Assembly (NCBI GenBank): GCA_013433145.1
Contig: CM024191.1
Coordinates: forward strand, 636,501-700,500
Source: Ascaris suum
Taxonomy: Eukaryota > Nematoda > Chromadorea > Rhabditida > Ascarididae
Length of the DNA stretch: 64,000 bases
Direction of reading: 5' to 3'
The notes beneath the pieces are model-generated. The model was not told the origin of the DNA and did not search any database. It saw nothing but the letters and a program-made list of their open reading frames with translations. Shown piece by piece: positions 1 through 11,499 of the stretch (positions within the stretch are counted from its first letter, which is position 1; every line of letters starts with the position of its first letter). The position numbers and the translations under genes are program-made.

Positions 1-3000
1 GAATGCTATTAGCCCTTCTCATTCTATCGTTGTGCCTAGAAGATATTCGTCTGTGTATACAGTGTTCGGCGGAAATGGCTCTTGCAAAGCTTCTCTTAGA
101 AATGTACTGTGTGAACTGTTGAAATACCGTAAATGATTCGAAAGGGGTTGTGTTAATTTGTACATTTGATAGGAGGTGGATTGCTCGACGGAAAGGATAT
201 ATATCGTCACTAAACTTCTAAAATTAATGAAAATTCCAATGAAAACATATAGAAAATATTAGAAGAGATTTATAAACGAAGATGTATACAATAGGCATAA
301 GTTATGCTGAATATAAGGATACGCTAATTTACTAATCGCAAAGCGATTGCTACCGCAATTTGTTAGTTAATACACACCACAGGTAAATCCAGAAATCGTT
401 TTCGTCCTTTACTTTACAATCATCCAGGTGCGACGGCAAGTTCTTTTAGACAACGATGAAAGGGCTGATTTTTTGATTAAAATGTATACAACCAGCCGGC
501 TGCATAGAAAGAAGTGTGTGAGGTAATATTCAGGTTTTTTTTTTGATATTGGGTTAATCAAAAGCCGTATAGAGGGTACTTTACTGTTTATGGTCGGGAT
601 TGCAGAAAGGCATTTTATATCAGTATTCCTAGCACGCATTCCGCTCGTTCTTTTTCACCCGATCAAATCACCTTTTCATAAATTTTTGACTGTCAATGAT
701 TTCTGTGTAACGCATGTAGCCGGAAACCACCAATTAATTCGATGTGAACTTTTGTTTTTGCCATAATCTGGTCGCTTTGAGAAAAACTTATCAAAGCGAT
801 TTTCAATTTATCGCCAGATGTTTATAAACTAAATTCAGGTGCATAGAAGTCGTTAAACTTTTATCTTGCACCTTGCGCAACCTAACATCTCTTAAAAAAC
901 AATAAAAGTGCGCTCGAATGTCCCCACCCTCCCCCCCCCTCCCCCACTTCCCAAGAGACATGTCTTTTAAAAGTCTACTACAGTTACATCGAATCATTCG
1001 TCAGGCCAGAACGTCGCATTCTCGCTGTCCTTGCTTATCTTTCGTGTGGAATACGCACACATGAAATTTCGTCCATCGTTGATTGTGTTTAATGCAACGT
1101 TTTGAACAGTGCTTACTGACTGCGATCTACTGCCTGTACGTCCATGCAACCGCCATCGCATCCACTCGGGTACCCGGGGACGTCAAATCACCTTGTTGTG
1201 TAATTTGACCACACGTAAATCGCTTTCACTGCATTGCTGTGATGTTGTCATTTGCGATGCGGCGGTGATCGTGGTCGGTGGGGTGCGCATTGCTGCGTTT
1301 ATGTAGCGTTCACATTTGCTGTGAAGAGTAGTGCTTGAGCATCGGGTAGCCGTACTGTTTGATTTCATTTAGTTCGCAAAGCGAGTGACACTAAATTCTT
1401 TGATTCTTCATCGTTTTGCCTCTCGTTGACAATTCTCTCCATAGTCTTTCCTGTGTTGAAATATATGCTTTATAGGTGTATTAGTGGTGCGATTCTTGAC
1501 GTTGTAATTACCGTTAATGCTTTATGCTTGTATGCTGACATGGCTCTGAGGGGAAGTTATATCAGACTTGTAAATGTGCAGAAAACGTAATACATTTATA
1601 TGTACATAAAACTATGCTTTGCTTACGAAAAAAATGCTTGAAATTTTTATATAGTATGATGCATTTATGGAGTAAGTTTTTCCAAGATCTGAGAGGGAAA
1701 AAATTGTTGGATGTAAAGCCCCACTCAGTGAATGTAATAACTGACGAATAAACGTTATTAGGAATGTTTGCATGTTTTTCATCGGGCTGCGTAGAGTGCG
1801 ATATTTACGCATTTATGGAGAACAACCGTTTCTAGTAGGCTGCAAAAGAAATTCACCGCTGCGGTTCGTTGAAATTCGCGTTGTTGGCCTGTGGTCGTTG
1901 TGCGTCCAGCCTATCAGCTTAAGACATCCCCTTGTAGCGAGTCGTTTTTCGATGTTTTGATAGACGTCTGACTACCTGAAATGAAAATTCGTTCCGTCCT
2001 AAATTTTATATGGGATGACACGGTTTGAAAGTCGCACGGCGCCTTTGAGTCGGGTCCCTTTACCCTATCCCCCTTACCTCTATCTTCCTCCATCCTTCCT
2101 AGCTCCCTTCTCCAGTTGTATGAAAAGCGTCTATGGAATCTGAAGTTTTCATTAATCGTCTGAAAGAAGGCTAAGGCACGTTTTAAATGTTGACGCATAA
2201 AAAAAGTTTAAACAAGTATCCGCTGCTCTGTTTAAACGTTCCGGAACGCCGATTTACGCTTCTCAAATGTTAGCATACAATTTCGCTTTTAAAAGATGCT
2301 TTCAGATGCGTTAATAATGTGCCACCCTTGCACGGTGGATATTCTGCAAGTGGGTTGCGGCGATGTGTGAAGCGGTGCAGCCGCTGAGCTGATAGCTGCC
2401 AGCGACCGACCTATGCCGCACAGGTTTGCTGCTTCTATCTTTATGAAGTTGAATTTTTGGTTAATTCTGCAACGTGGCCAGTTCAGCTTTTCTGCAGTTG
2501 CGTTCAGCCTTCTCAGTTGAACGAGAATGCTCAGCTATATCCTGCACTAGTCAGCAACTTTTACATGCTCGATTAGGCATTATGGAGTGTGCATCACCTC
2601 ACGGATACTCTCTTTTAATTGATTTCAGTGACATACTCGGTGCTCTTTTTTTGCTGTTCATCAATTCTTTATGCTGAAGGAGAATGGTGGGATTTGAGGG
2701 GTTCTTTTGCGAGAGAAAGTGCGATTTCCTGTGTGCGGTTGGCGATGAGGTGGGGATTGAAAGGTAGGACACTTAAGTATGCGTATCACATGCGCGCTTA
2801 CTAGTGCATTCGTCGCTTATTCGCAGTCATTTTTTCTCTCTACCATCCGGCAGTGTGATGGATCGCCTCTATCTCTTCGTTTGCACCTAATGTTTTGCAT
2901 TTGCGTTCATCATGTTGGACATGATCGTTTTTACACGTTCACGAGGGTAGAACTAATCGGGCGTTGCGGTTTCTAGTATACGGGTGCACTTAATCTTGGA

Positions 3001-3162
3001 TTGTGTAACTTAGTACTGATTATTGTATGAATTGAAAATCTGGAGGATTGTGATGGTTAATGAGGTTTTCTTTGATGATTCGATCAATCTACAGGTTATT
3101 TTATTTGCTTCTCTGAAATCGAAACTAGATGCGAGCTGTCCTTAAAAAAACTTTATTTCCAG
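1..3162. other. No gene recognised
   Basis: I see no convincing exon on either strand in the first 3.1 kb. Open frames are under 95 codons and have low-complexity or Cys/Leu-rich translations typical of chance. A C-rich run lies near 929-952. The stretch could be intergenic, or intron of the unidentified gene further right. Confidence 0.4.
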
Positions 3163-3308
3163 GATCTCAGCGAGCACGAGCTCCTGAAGGAGCTTCGTCC
3201 ATCGTCTAAACTATGAGCCGCGGGCAGCAGACTGGTAGAGCGTGGAGCTCCAATTATATGCTGTCCTTCTCAGGCATTGCGAAGACTGGAACCTGAGGCC
3301 TTCTCAAG
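3163..3308 (+). other. Possible untranslated or terminal exon
   Basis: A 146-nt block is bracketed by a good acceptor (TTATTTCCAG) and a strong donor (AAG then GTATGT), so it looks like an exon. No frame is open through it. One frame reads DLSEHELLKELRPSSKL and then stops; another starts with ATG at 3212 and stops after 28 codons. It is either a 5' untranslated exon of a downstream gene or the last coding exon of a gene whose earlier parts I cannot find. RNA splicing signals alone support it. Confidence 0.25.
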
Positions 3309-5427
3309 GTATGTTTGACCTGTCAGTAGGGAGTTCGAGCATTTAGGATTTTGGAAGTGGCACGATTCAAAAGAATTTGGCTGGTACACCAGTTTGAGGC
3401 AAATATCATATCCATTCAGACGACTGATTTTTCTGCTCATGAGGCAAATCGTGTTTCACATACGAAATGATTTATAAGCCTTCTGTGACTCAGGTCCTTA
3501 CCGGGTCAGAGGAATATTGCAATATTTGAGAATTTCAATCGAAGAGGGGAAGAATATCCACGAAACTCAGCTCTTGTTTTGCAAAATCTTTAGCATGTGC
3601 CTTCGCTCCAGTCTGATCCCACTGCTACGCCTTGCCGGCTTTAATTAGGTTGCTAGACCGTTTGGTAGTATAGCTTTTGTCTTCTTGGCCTCTTGCATTT
3701 TGAAAACTTCAGTTGCTTCACGTGGTACTAATATTGAGGTACGGTCATTTGCCTTCCTGGATGTTTTTCTCTAGGTCAATAATCGCAGAGTAAGAGGATG
3801 GTACATGAGGGTTCTTGCATTACCTTTCATAAGACATTGAAGGTTATCGATAAGTGGATGGTAGGCAGCATATTATTTCAGCTGTAATGACATGGACCGA
3901 GGTGACTGTGACGGAAGGTGGGCGAATTCCAGCGGTCAGCCTAAATGGCCTCATTTAACAGTTTTCATTTTTGACAAGTTGGCCGTGTATTTCGAAGGCC
4001 GACTTGTTGTTAGCTAACAGCCGAGAAGAAGGCAAGGAGGGAGGAGTTAATTTCGAGCAGTGCGATATTTTCTTTATGTGATATTTGTCGTAATTTCGTC
4101 ATGTATAAATTAGAGCGTTGACTGTCAACTTTCACAGCGCAGATCACTTAGTTGCCGTTGTTTTCACTTTGAATTGTACTTTGCAAAGCAGGAGGGAGGT
4201 TTACGAGAGGGAGGATGAGCCCAGGACTCATCTTCCCTCACGCAAACTTCGTTGCACTTTTTTACTCCTCAGGCTTGTGATTTAACCAATTCAATTGTTC
4301 ATTTTTCATTGTCTAGAATAGGAGTGAGAAGCTTAATGCTGTCGTCTAATTGTGAATGATCGCAACAAGGCGTTATGCCATGTATGGCTGATGTTTTGAA
4401 ATACCGGTGTTGTTGGTTAAATGCCTTACTAACTAACATCTCAGCGGAGGGGATTCATTTGTGAGGCTTATAAGCGAACTCGTTGATACCAGCGAGGTAA
4501 CAATGGTGAGCCGCAATAGCTTCCACATTGTTTCTGCTCTTCTTAGAAAGAAGTATTTCTTGGAGCTGTGGAGCACTTGTTTATTTTGAGCAAACGGCGA
4601 TTTGCCTTTGATAAATAGAGATAAATCGTCTTCATCGAGGAATTGGTATTTAATAGATGTGGGCGGTGTTTGTTCTTGGTTATTATTGCAAGTTTTCTTT
4701 TTTGATATTTGTTTCTTAGAGAGGTTTGTATTTTTTGAATTCTGGATCACTATTGTGACCGATGAAAGTGGAATGGGTTTTTGTTGCCGGACATAGTTTT
4801 TATTGTTCTTTCTTTATTTTTAGATGTTTTAGTAGGCATTATTTGTGAATTTTGTGCTGGATGTATCTGCGGTTTATTTGTGCATTGATCTGTATTCTCT
4901 ATTCGACATCCTTTTTTGAATGAAATAAATAAATAAACAGAAGTGTTGCTATTATTTCTTCACTTCCGTTCATTCGGAATGGTATACCTCTTTCATTTAC
5001 TTGTCATCTCTGTGTTATTGGTAACGTTAGAGTTTTTTTTTTTTTTAATGTCATTCATCAACTAGACATTTATGGACATCTTTGGTTTTTGAGCAGTTGT
5101 TTTGCCATTCCTTATTATATAGCTTGTTGCGACTTCTTAGGACTCTTAGTGAAATTAATTTTTGGATGATGAAGAATGAAGAAGATATTTTTTATATGCT
5201 GACAAATTATAAGGGAATCGTTAAGCATGAGAGGTAGGGCTTTCCTAAAACTATTGAAGCGATCTTGACATGGCTCAAGCGTATCGATGATAATGACATC
5301 TAATGATGATTGGATTCGAATAGTTTGGGTTAGACAACTTTTTTAAACGTCGTATGTATTCACGTAAGTTGGAGCGTGGAATTGTTTGATTTGCATCGTA
5401 GCGTTTAACAGTTTTGTCTTTTTCCAG

Positions 5428-5515
5428 AAACGATAAGGCGAAGGATGATGGAACCGCCGTGGCATACTCAATGGGAAGGACTGACGGCGAAGGGGATCTG
5501 AAGGTGTTCAACAAC
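5428..5515 (+). CDS. Coding exon of the unidentified left-hand gene
   Basis: This exon lies between acceptor TTTTTCCAG and donor AAC then GTGCGT. It encodes 29 residues including DDGTAVAYSMGRTDGEGD and KVFNN, with balanced codon use, and ends in phase 0 to join the exon at 6001. Nearby frames have no comparable composition. Confidence 0.5.
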
Positions 5516-8500
5516 GTGCGTGCCAAGGGCTGCAGTCAACAGTTTGTTTATTTTGTGCCACTTATCGCACTTCTTTCTCTTTTTCGTTTCTTTTAAGTGT
5601 TTCTTCCAGAAATCTTTTTCATTGGAAGTCATTTACATTTAACATTTCATTTTTTCATCTCTCTGGATGTGGCTGGTTTCTGCTGTATGTGCGCCACATT
5701 GGCGATGTCATACGGTAGAAATCGAGTGTTGCCTGTTAGATACAAGGTGCGAGGTACAAGAGGTAATGGGGGATGAAGAGAACAAACACAAAAAATTATA
5801 AGCAGCAGCACATGACTGCAATTGAGGAAACGATTTGAAGGTAGCGCAAATGATTTACCACTCCTACTCAAACTTTTGGCATACTCCATCCCCCATTCTG
5901 GTTGCGTTTTGTTTTCTAGTGTAAATAGCTCGATTCATCTTCCTCCTGATCGCAAAGTAGTGGTCCTGACCTTTTTGTCACTTCGAACGTTTAATTTCAG
6001 GGCAATTTTCGAAATGCAACAAAAAGTTCAAAGCAGCTAGCTTCCACTTTACAGCTCCGTGCTGATGCTCTCTTAAAGTATTTGCTTAGTGGGGTGACGG
6101 AGAGAGAAATATCAGATGGAAGTGGGAATGCCTTTTTTCCATGTCTAAAAAATGGCAAAAACATGCTTCGGTCTAGGAGCCGCTTTTCCTTTTCCAGTTT
6201 TATGACATCTTGGAAGCCAAAATCGTTCCGAAACCTGGTTCGACCTGAGTTCGTTCGATGGCATCGGTACAGTGCGATCGGCGATGCTTTGTTGAGTGCA
6301 TTCCTCTACAGTGCTCGGTGGAGTGGAGAGGGGTTTTTCACCGCACATTTCCTGCATTCTCATAATCCTTGCACTCACTTCATGATGGCCATGCAGGCAT
6401 CAAGCGACCATTGCTTTCATCTCCATATATATTGCATTTTACGCAGAACACATTCTGATGTCTGGCCGTTCAGAAGATATTGTTCGGGCTGACGATGTAG
6501 TGTTCATTAAGTAAGAAGGAGTACTTCTGAGTGATTACGAGATGTGATGTTATGGATGAGGGCAGGTGGGCTGGCATGCATGAGGATGGAGTGTATTTGG
6601 TTGGTGGGGGATGAGTTATTTTGGATAAATTCAATTTTGTTGTGGGCTTAGTTCAGTAGTAAAGGAACGGTATCCTCGAGCATGCCTTCATTAATTTGTT
6701 TTTAGAAGTTGTGTTGGAGAAAAAAATTTCATTTCGAAGGGAGTCGGATGTTAACAGCTCTTGCCCTTCCTGGGAGCGCGAGTGCTGACATTCCGATCCT
6801 CTGAATGGAGCGTGCTCGGGGCACCTCTTTGTTAATTTGTGGCTGGTTTTGTTTCGAGGCCATAATGGGTTCGTAGGGCTGACGTAGTTTGCATCACTGC
6901 CTTTGACCTTTGACTAAATGGGTGTTGTTTATGGAGGTTAGGGGCAGTGGCGCAAATGCGGTCAGCAACCTGGCTCCCTCGTCGTGTCGCAGGTAGCTGG
7001 GACCGAGATGAGGAGATAATTATGATGTAGTAATAGCTGCTGAAAAATGTGGGCGTAGATGAAAAACGACCAGATATTCGTGTGTGTTCTGCAAAAAGTG
7101 CAATGTAAATTAGAGAGGATACTGCGGTCGTTGTCCAGTTGTTGGTCATTGAAAATGGCGATGTTGAGAATAGCTGTAAGAGCGTTGGGCTGTGTTTTGA
7201 CCCTTTACCATTCATTTAATTTTGATATCTTTCAAAGTCAAAAGTTCCCATTCGATCTTCTCTCCACTCAGCATTTTTTTGAGCACTCAAAGAGCTCTTC
7301 CTCCCCCCCCCCCCCCCCAAATTTCTTGTAAGATTTGGCACACCAGGTTTGCATCCATTTCTTATTTCCTTTCCATCCTCAAAAGTACTACGTTACGGAG
7401 CTAGCTGAGCAGTTCTATGGAGCCGTCTTAAACGGATGCTTTGTATCTTCATTTGTATGTTGATGTTGGATTGGAATAGTTTTTTGCATCCAACCTTGAA
7501 GGATGTTCATCGGTCGTGAGGTGTTGCCTCTCAGGCCATTGAGCTTATGGGTGAGGTTTTGTGAAAGGGAAGCACTTAGTATGGCAGTGGACAGTGCCTG
7601 AATAGAATGCTCCGCTGTGCCAAGGGGAGGATGTACAAGTCGAAATTGTACCCGAGATGTACGTCGAAAAGCGGGATGAGGGAGCGCACTCCAGCGGGAT
7701 GCTTAGGGTGCCTTCGACGTGGAAACCACTGCTTCGATGAATAGCGGATGGGACGTATCACGATACGACAGTTAGCGTTGCTGTGACGGTCCGGATGGGA
7801 ACAGTGAATGGAGGGAATCATTGGATGGTGCAAAAGAACGGCGATTTGCATGAATCTAGCAAAGAGTGACTATGGCCGCAGTGATGATATTGGAACGGTC
7901 GCAGTGGTCTTCAAGTTTCTACAAGTAAGTGACCAACTATAGCAATTCTGTCGATGGTTCAAGCATGTTTTATTTGCGTTTAGTTTAATTCACTGACTGT
8001 CATAGTCAACTATCTTTCGAATGCCACTTCGAACACTTTATCTTTTGTTGGTTTGGCTGTAGGTCTTTTAAGAAACGTCGGGATGCCCAGAATATATATC
8101 GGTTAAACATTCCGGTCTAATCAAGGCGCGCCTTCTGCCTCTCCAGCTCATGATACTAATGCGATGGGGTGGAGAGACCAATGACTTTGTCTTGCTTGTT
8201 GGGAGAAGAAATCCGCGTGATTATATCCAGTGGGGGTTTTTTTTTTGTGGATGCTGATTTCACGTTATGCCGACTACGCTGGTATTGAATAGGTGTTATG
8301 AGAGCTCCAGTAAAGCCATAGGACGTATGTTTTCGTCATTAAGGGTGAGGATTATGAGTTGAGATATATTTAATTTGGTTATGGCCGCTATCATTGCAGT
8401 CCTCCGTAAATTCCGATGCAGTTGTACCTGTGAAGCGGGATCACTGTCGCACATAGTAGGGAATAAGCTGCGTTTTTGCACTGTCCCCATACAATTGCGA

Positions 8501-9604
8501 ACTGTGCTAGCCTTGCACAGGCTTGCTGTGATTTTTAGTTCTTATCATCTGAGTTCATAGCACTTCAGTTCCATTTGAACTCCTTTTCCACTCTGATGTG
8601 GTTTTATTTGTTCAGTGTTTAACTGATAGATCGTTTCATTTAGTTGTTCTCTAAGGTTGAAGACTTGAATCGTGGCATAAGTTTTGTTTTATTGGACGCA
8701 ACTGAGAAAGATGTCTTGTGGATGGTTGTGTGCTCCTTGCTATCGCTGCTGCTGCTATATGTCTCTGCTTAGTTTGACGTTTGCGGTCTTACTAACGCTG
8801 ATTACTTCGAAGTTTCGTTTAACGTGTAATACGAATTTTAGGAGATCAGTAGATCGTCTGCATCCCGAATGGAGCAAACTTGTCGCATGTTTGGGCAGGG
8901 AGATAGATGTGGAGTGAGAGAGCGATGATCTGCCAGCCGATTCCCTGCGCAAATGAGGCGAATCTTCAAACGCCTCACCTCTGTGATGGTATTGGTCGTC
9001 AATTGTCGGTCGAAGCTACATGTCAACTTAGTACGAAGGCAGGTTGTTTTTAGTTTAATTAGCCTTCTTATGTAACTGTGAAATTTGAGAAGCATACTCT
9101 ACGCACCTCGGTCATTCCCTTTCCTAGGGTTCTTTTCAAATACTCTTTTCTTTCAGCTGTTTGCGATTAGAAAGGGGACATAAATTTTGGGTGATTATTA
9201 TTCAAGGTTCGACTGAATACACTTCAGTTTCTTTTTTTAAAGGTCTGTGACCAGTATCTATCGCATCGCCGGAAATATAGGAGGCTGATATCGTAGTTTT
9301 TGATTTGTCGGCGCAAACTTGCTGATTCGATATGTGTGTTTGCAAAGAGAATCCACCATATGTGCCGTTTGTTAACCAATTTTTAGCGAGCTTAAAATGG
9401 GCAGTTTTGCTGATTGGAGCGCTGCTATAGGTGATTTACAGCATGTGGGCAAGGTAATGTGTGTAATCAGGTGTATTACTTTGCTATGAGCTTGTTTGTT
9501 ACGTGTGTGAAATCCTGAATTAAGGTAGATTTCTTGATGAAATCATTTCTTCCATTTTTTGTTGTTTACAGTGGTTTAGTCATTATTATTTCAGGGATGA
9601 GTAA
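5428..9604 (+). CDS. Unidentified gene, six 3' exons, incomplete at 5' end
   Basis: Six short exons join in one frame: 5428-5515, 6001-6088 (or to 6093), 7860-7924 (or from 7808), 9243-9292, 9387-9453 and 9572-9604, where a TAA ends the frame. They give about 129 residues of a C-terminal region. Recognisable stretches are GEGDLKVFNN, LQLRADALLKYLL, SDDIGTVAVVFKFLQ, SHRRKYRRLI, MGSFADWSAAIGDLQHVGK and a final WFSHYYFRDE. The composition is that of a soluble alpha-helical protein; no membrane segment or catalytic motif is visible. I do not recognise the family. Splice phases agree at each junction (0; 1 or 0 by the choice made; 0; 2; 0). The first listed exon needs a preceding exon ending in phase 2, which I could not find between 3.3 and 5.4 kb. 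The second junction has two workable donor and acceptor pairs. Confidence 0.5.
7808..7924 (+). CDS. Coding exon with strong GTAAGT donor, 5' edge uncertain
   Basis: An open frame from an ATG at 7808 (a TGA precedes it directly) runs to a near-perfect donor, CAA then GTAAGT. It includes ICMNLAKSDYGRSDDIG and TVAVVFKFLQ. It may enter at 7860, after TCTAG, which fits a phase 1 donor at 6088, or near 7814 in phase 0. It could also be a separate transcription start using the ATG at 7808. It is followed in phase 0 by the exon at 9243. Confidence 0.45.
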
Positions 9605-10954
9605 ATCCCTTATCGGACGCCTAGAATTTCTTGATGGATCCAGTTGACGTGGAATGGGATCTGTCGTGAATCCGGAGATTGCTTGGCAGTTTTCGTACTA
9701 ATTCGCGTAAGTTTTGATTGCATTGATTGTGCTGTTCGGTTGATAGATTTTTGTTTGTATTAGAAATGCAGCATTGCAAAACGATATTAAAGGATATTAA
9801 AAGGGCAGATCTGTTGTTTTCGTTTCCTGTCCTGAAAATGCCTAATTCGTTCGTGGATTTCTTCTGTTGAATTTCTGCTTGTAAATTTCCGTTGTCTTTT
9901 GATACGGCTGGAACTCTTTGCTGCGTTTTTTTGTTCGTCAAAGATTTTTTGCCTGGCTGAAGAGACTTTCACATACTGAGAGCTCATCGAGGGCGCAATT
10001 ATTGTCGCAGACATTCAGCAAGTAATTCTAGTTGTTCAGTTTGATGCTGCAATTTCTTTTGGCTTCTCACTAAGTGCCGCTGGGTGCTTCATGTTGAGAG
10101 GCATGAACTTAGGACAAGAAGTAGTGGGTGCCTTATTGTCGTTTGTTTTGAAATAACGTGGGCATTTGTATACGGAAATCGCAAGCTGGCAATAGGAGCG
10201 AGAAGGGGAAGCATTGTGGTGAAATGTGTGAGTGGAGCATATTGTTGCCACACTCTGTGGTCTGTTGTGATTTTAGGTGCTTGTTGAGGCAGCTAGGCTA
10301 GGTCGGGACATCATGCGATGCTGCTTAAATGAATGAGAGCACAGCAGAGTGCCGTTCCAGGAAAGCGGGGCCCGGATGACCTCACTGAATAACCAATCCC
10401 GTCGTATTTTGAGAACATTGTCGGATATCTGCATAAATTTTCTGTTGCTTGAAAGAGCGAAGGGGAGTAGTGCCCACATTTCCGAGTTCCTGCTTACATG
10501 CTCGTGTTTGAAGGTATTTCATGTTCTCACTGAGTCTGTTTCTTTCAGTGATGTCGGCGTGCTGATTTCATCTGCTGGATGTGCCGCCCAGAGGCGCTTT
10601 CACGACATGTGTGGCACATCTTGCGACAAGGGAACGCCAACTCGATGTCCTTTCCTTGTGTGAGCATGAATTTGTATGACGCTTGTTGTCGAGTGCTTTG
10701 TTTCGCAAATTTGTACGCTTGGATTGGATTATTGTGCTTTTTTCGTTAAGAAAAGGTGAAGTATAAGGCGAGGAGAAGATGAGGAGGGAAGCATGTAAGA
10801 TTCTACGTTTCGATCATTGGTTTTTTTTTCTTCTCAGCACTCTCTGTAGCTTTGATGAAGGGACCGCTGAGCTTTGAAGGATCTGGTTGTTTCCGGCACA
10901 GAATAGCGCTTCAGAAACATTGCAACCACATAACCTAGGTTTGAGTGTTGATAG

Positions 10955-11130
10955 ACATACGAAATGTTGAGTACTCCTTGCAATGTGGTCACGTCAGTTT
11001 CAATGGAAAAGTTCTGGAAGGCATTCGTATCGATAAACTGGACCAGGGAATGAAACTATGGCCGCTGAAACGATTCGACCAGATAGTGTTTAGCGGCTGG
11101 AGCTTTGAAACTGGACGTGTTTTGTGTGAC
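10955..11130 (+). CDS. Isolated coding exon, unidentified protein
   Basis: A 176-nt exon enters after TGTTGATAG (an in-frame TGA just upstream requires splicing) and ends at GAC then GTACTT in phase 0. It encodes 58 residues including VEYSLQCGHVSFNGKVLEG, DKLDQGMKLWPL and FDQIVFSGWSFETGRV. The translation is clearly protein-like but I do not recognise it. It needs an upstream exon ending in phase 1; a short piece at 9594-9644 reading MSKSLIGRLEFLDGS fits in phase but is unproven and overlaps the stop-bearing exon of the preceding gene. Downstream it could join in phase 0 to the exon at 14949. It may therefore be the 5' part of the TFIIIC gene or of a gene between. Confidence 0.45.
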
Positions 11131-11499
11131 GTACTTTTTTTTATTGCTTCTATGATCATTCTCTCATCTGATTATTGAAACGATGTGTATCGGGGGTCGC
11201 GAAAGACGTTCCCTTTTCGACAGTGCAGTCCTAGTGTTGAGGATCATTATTTGTTGTGCTGTTGCCACGTGGTGACACATTCAAATTCCCTAATGCCTTC
11301 ATTGTCCCTGCATCATGCGCGCACAATTATTGCATATTACTTATTGAATGTTATTGTATCGTGTATTGATTGTGACCATGGTCAGTTGAATTACTTCATG
11401 TGATGTTGTTATGTCTTTATCGTTCTGTGAACTGTGATAGCTATAACACAACTGTGAATATAGTATGTATCTAACAATCTAACCATAACTCACGACTGA

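Noticed and set aside
6082..6492. 136-codon open frame continuing past the exon at 6001
   Set aside because: After about 6093 the translation turns into Phe/His/Cys-rich text without protein character, so only the first part is kept as exon.
9621..10014. Two overlapping minus-strand frames rich in Lys, Gln and Ser
   Set aside because: Both frames look equally plausible because the DNA is A-rich on that strand; no clear acceptor or donor pair supports either.
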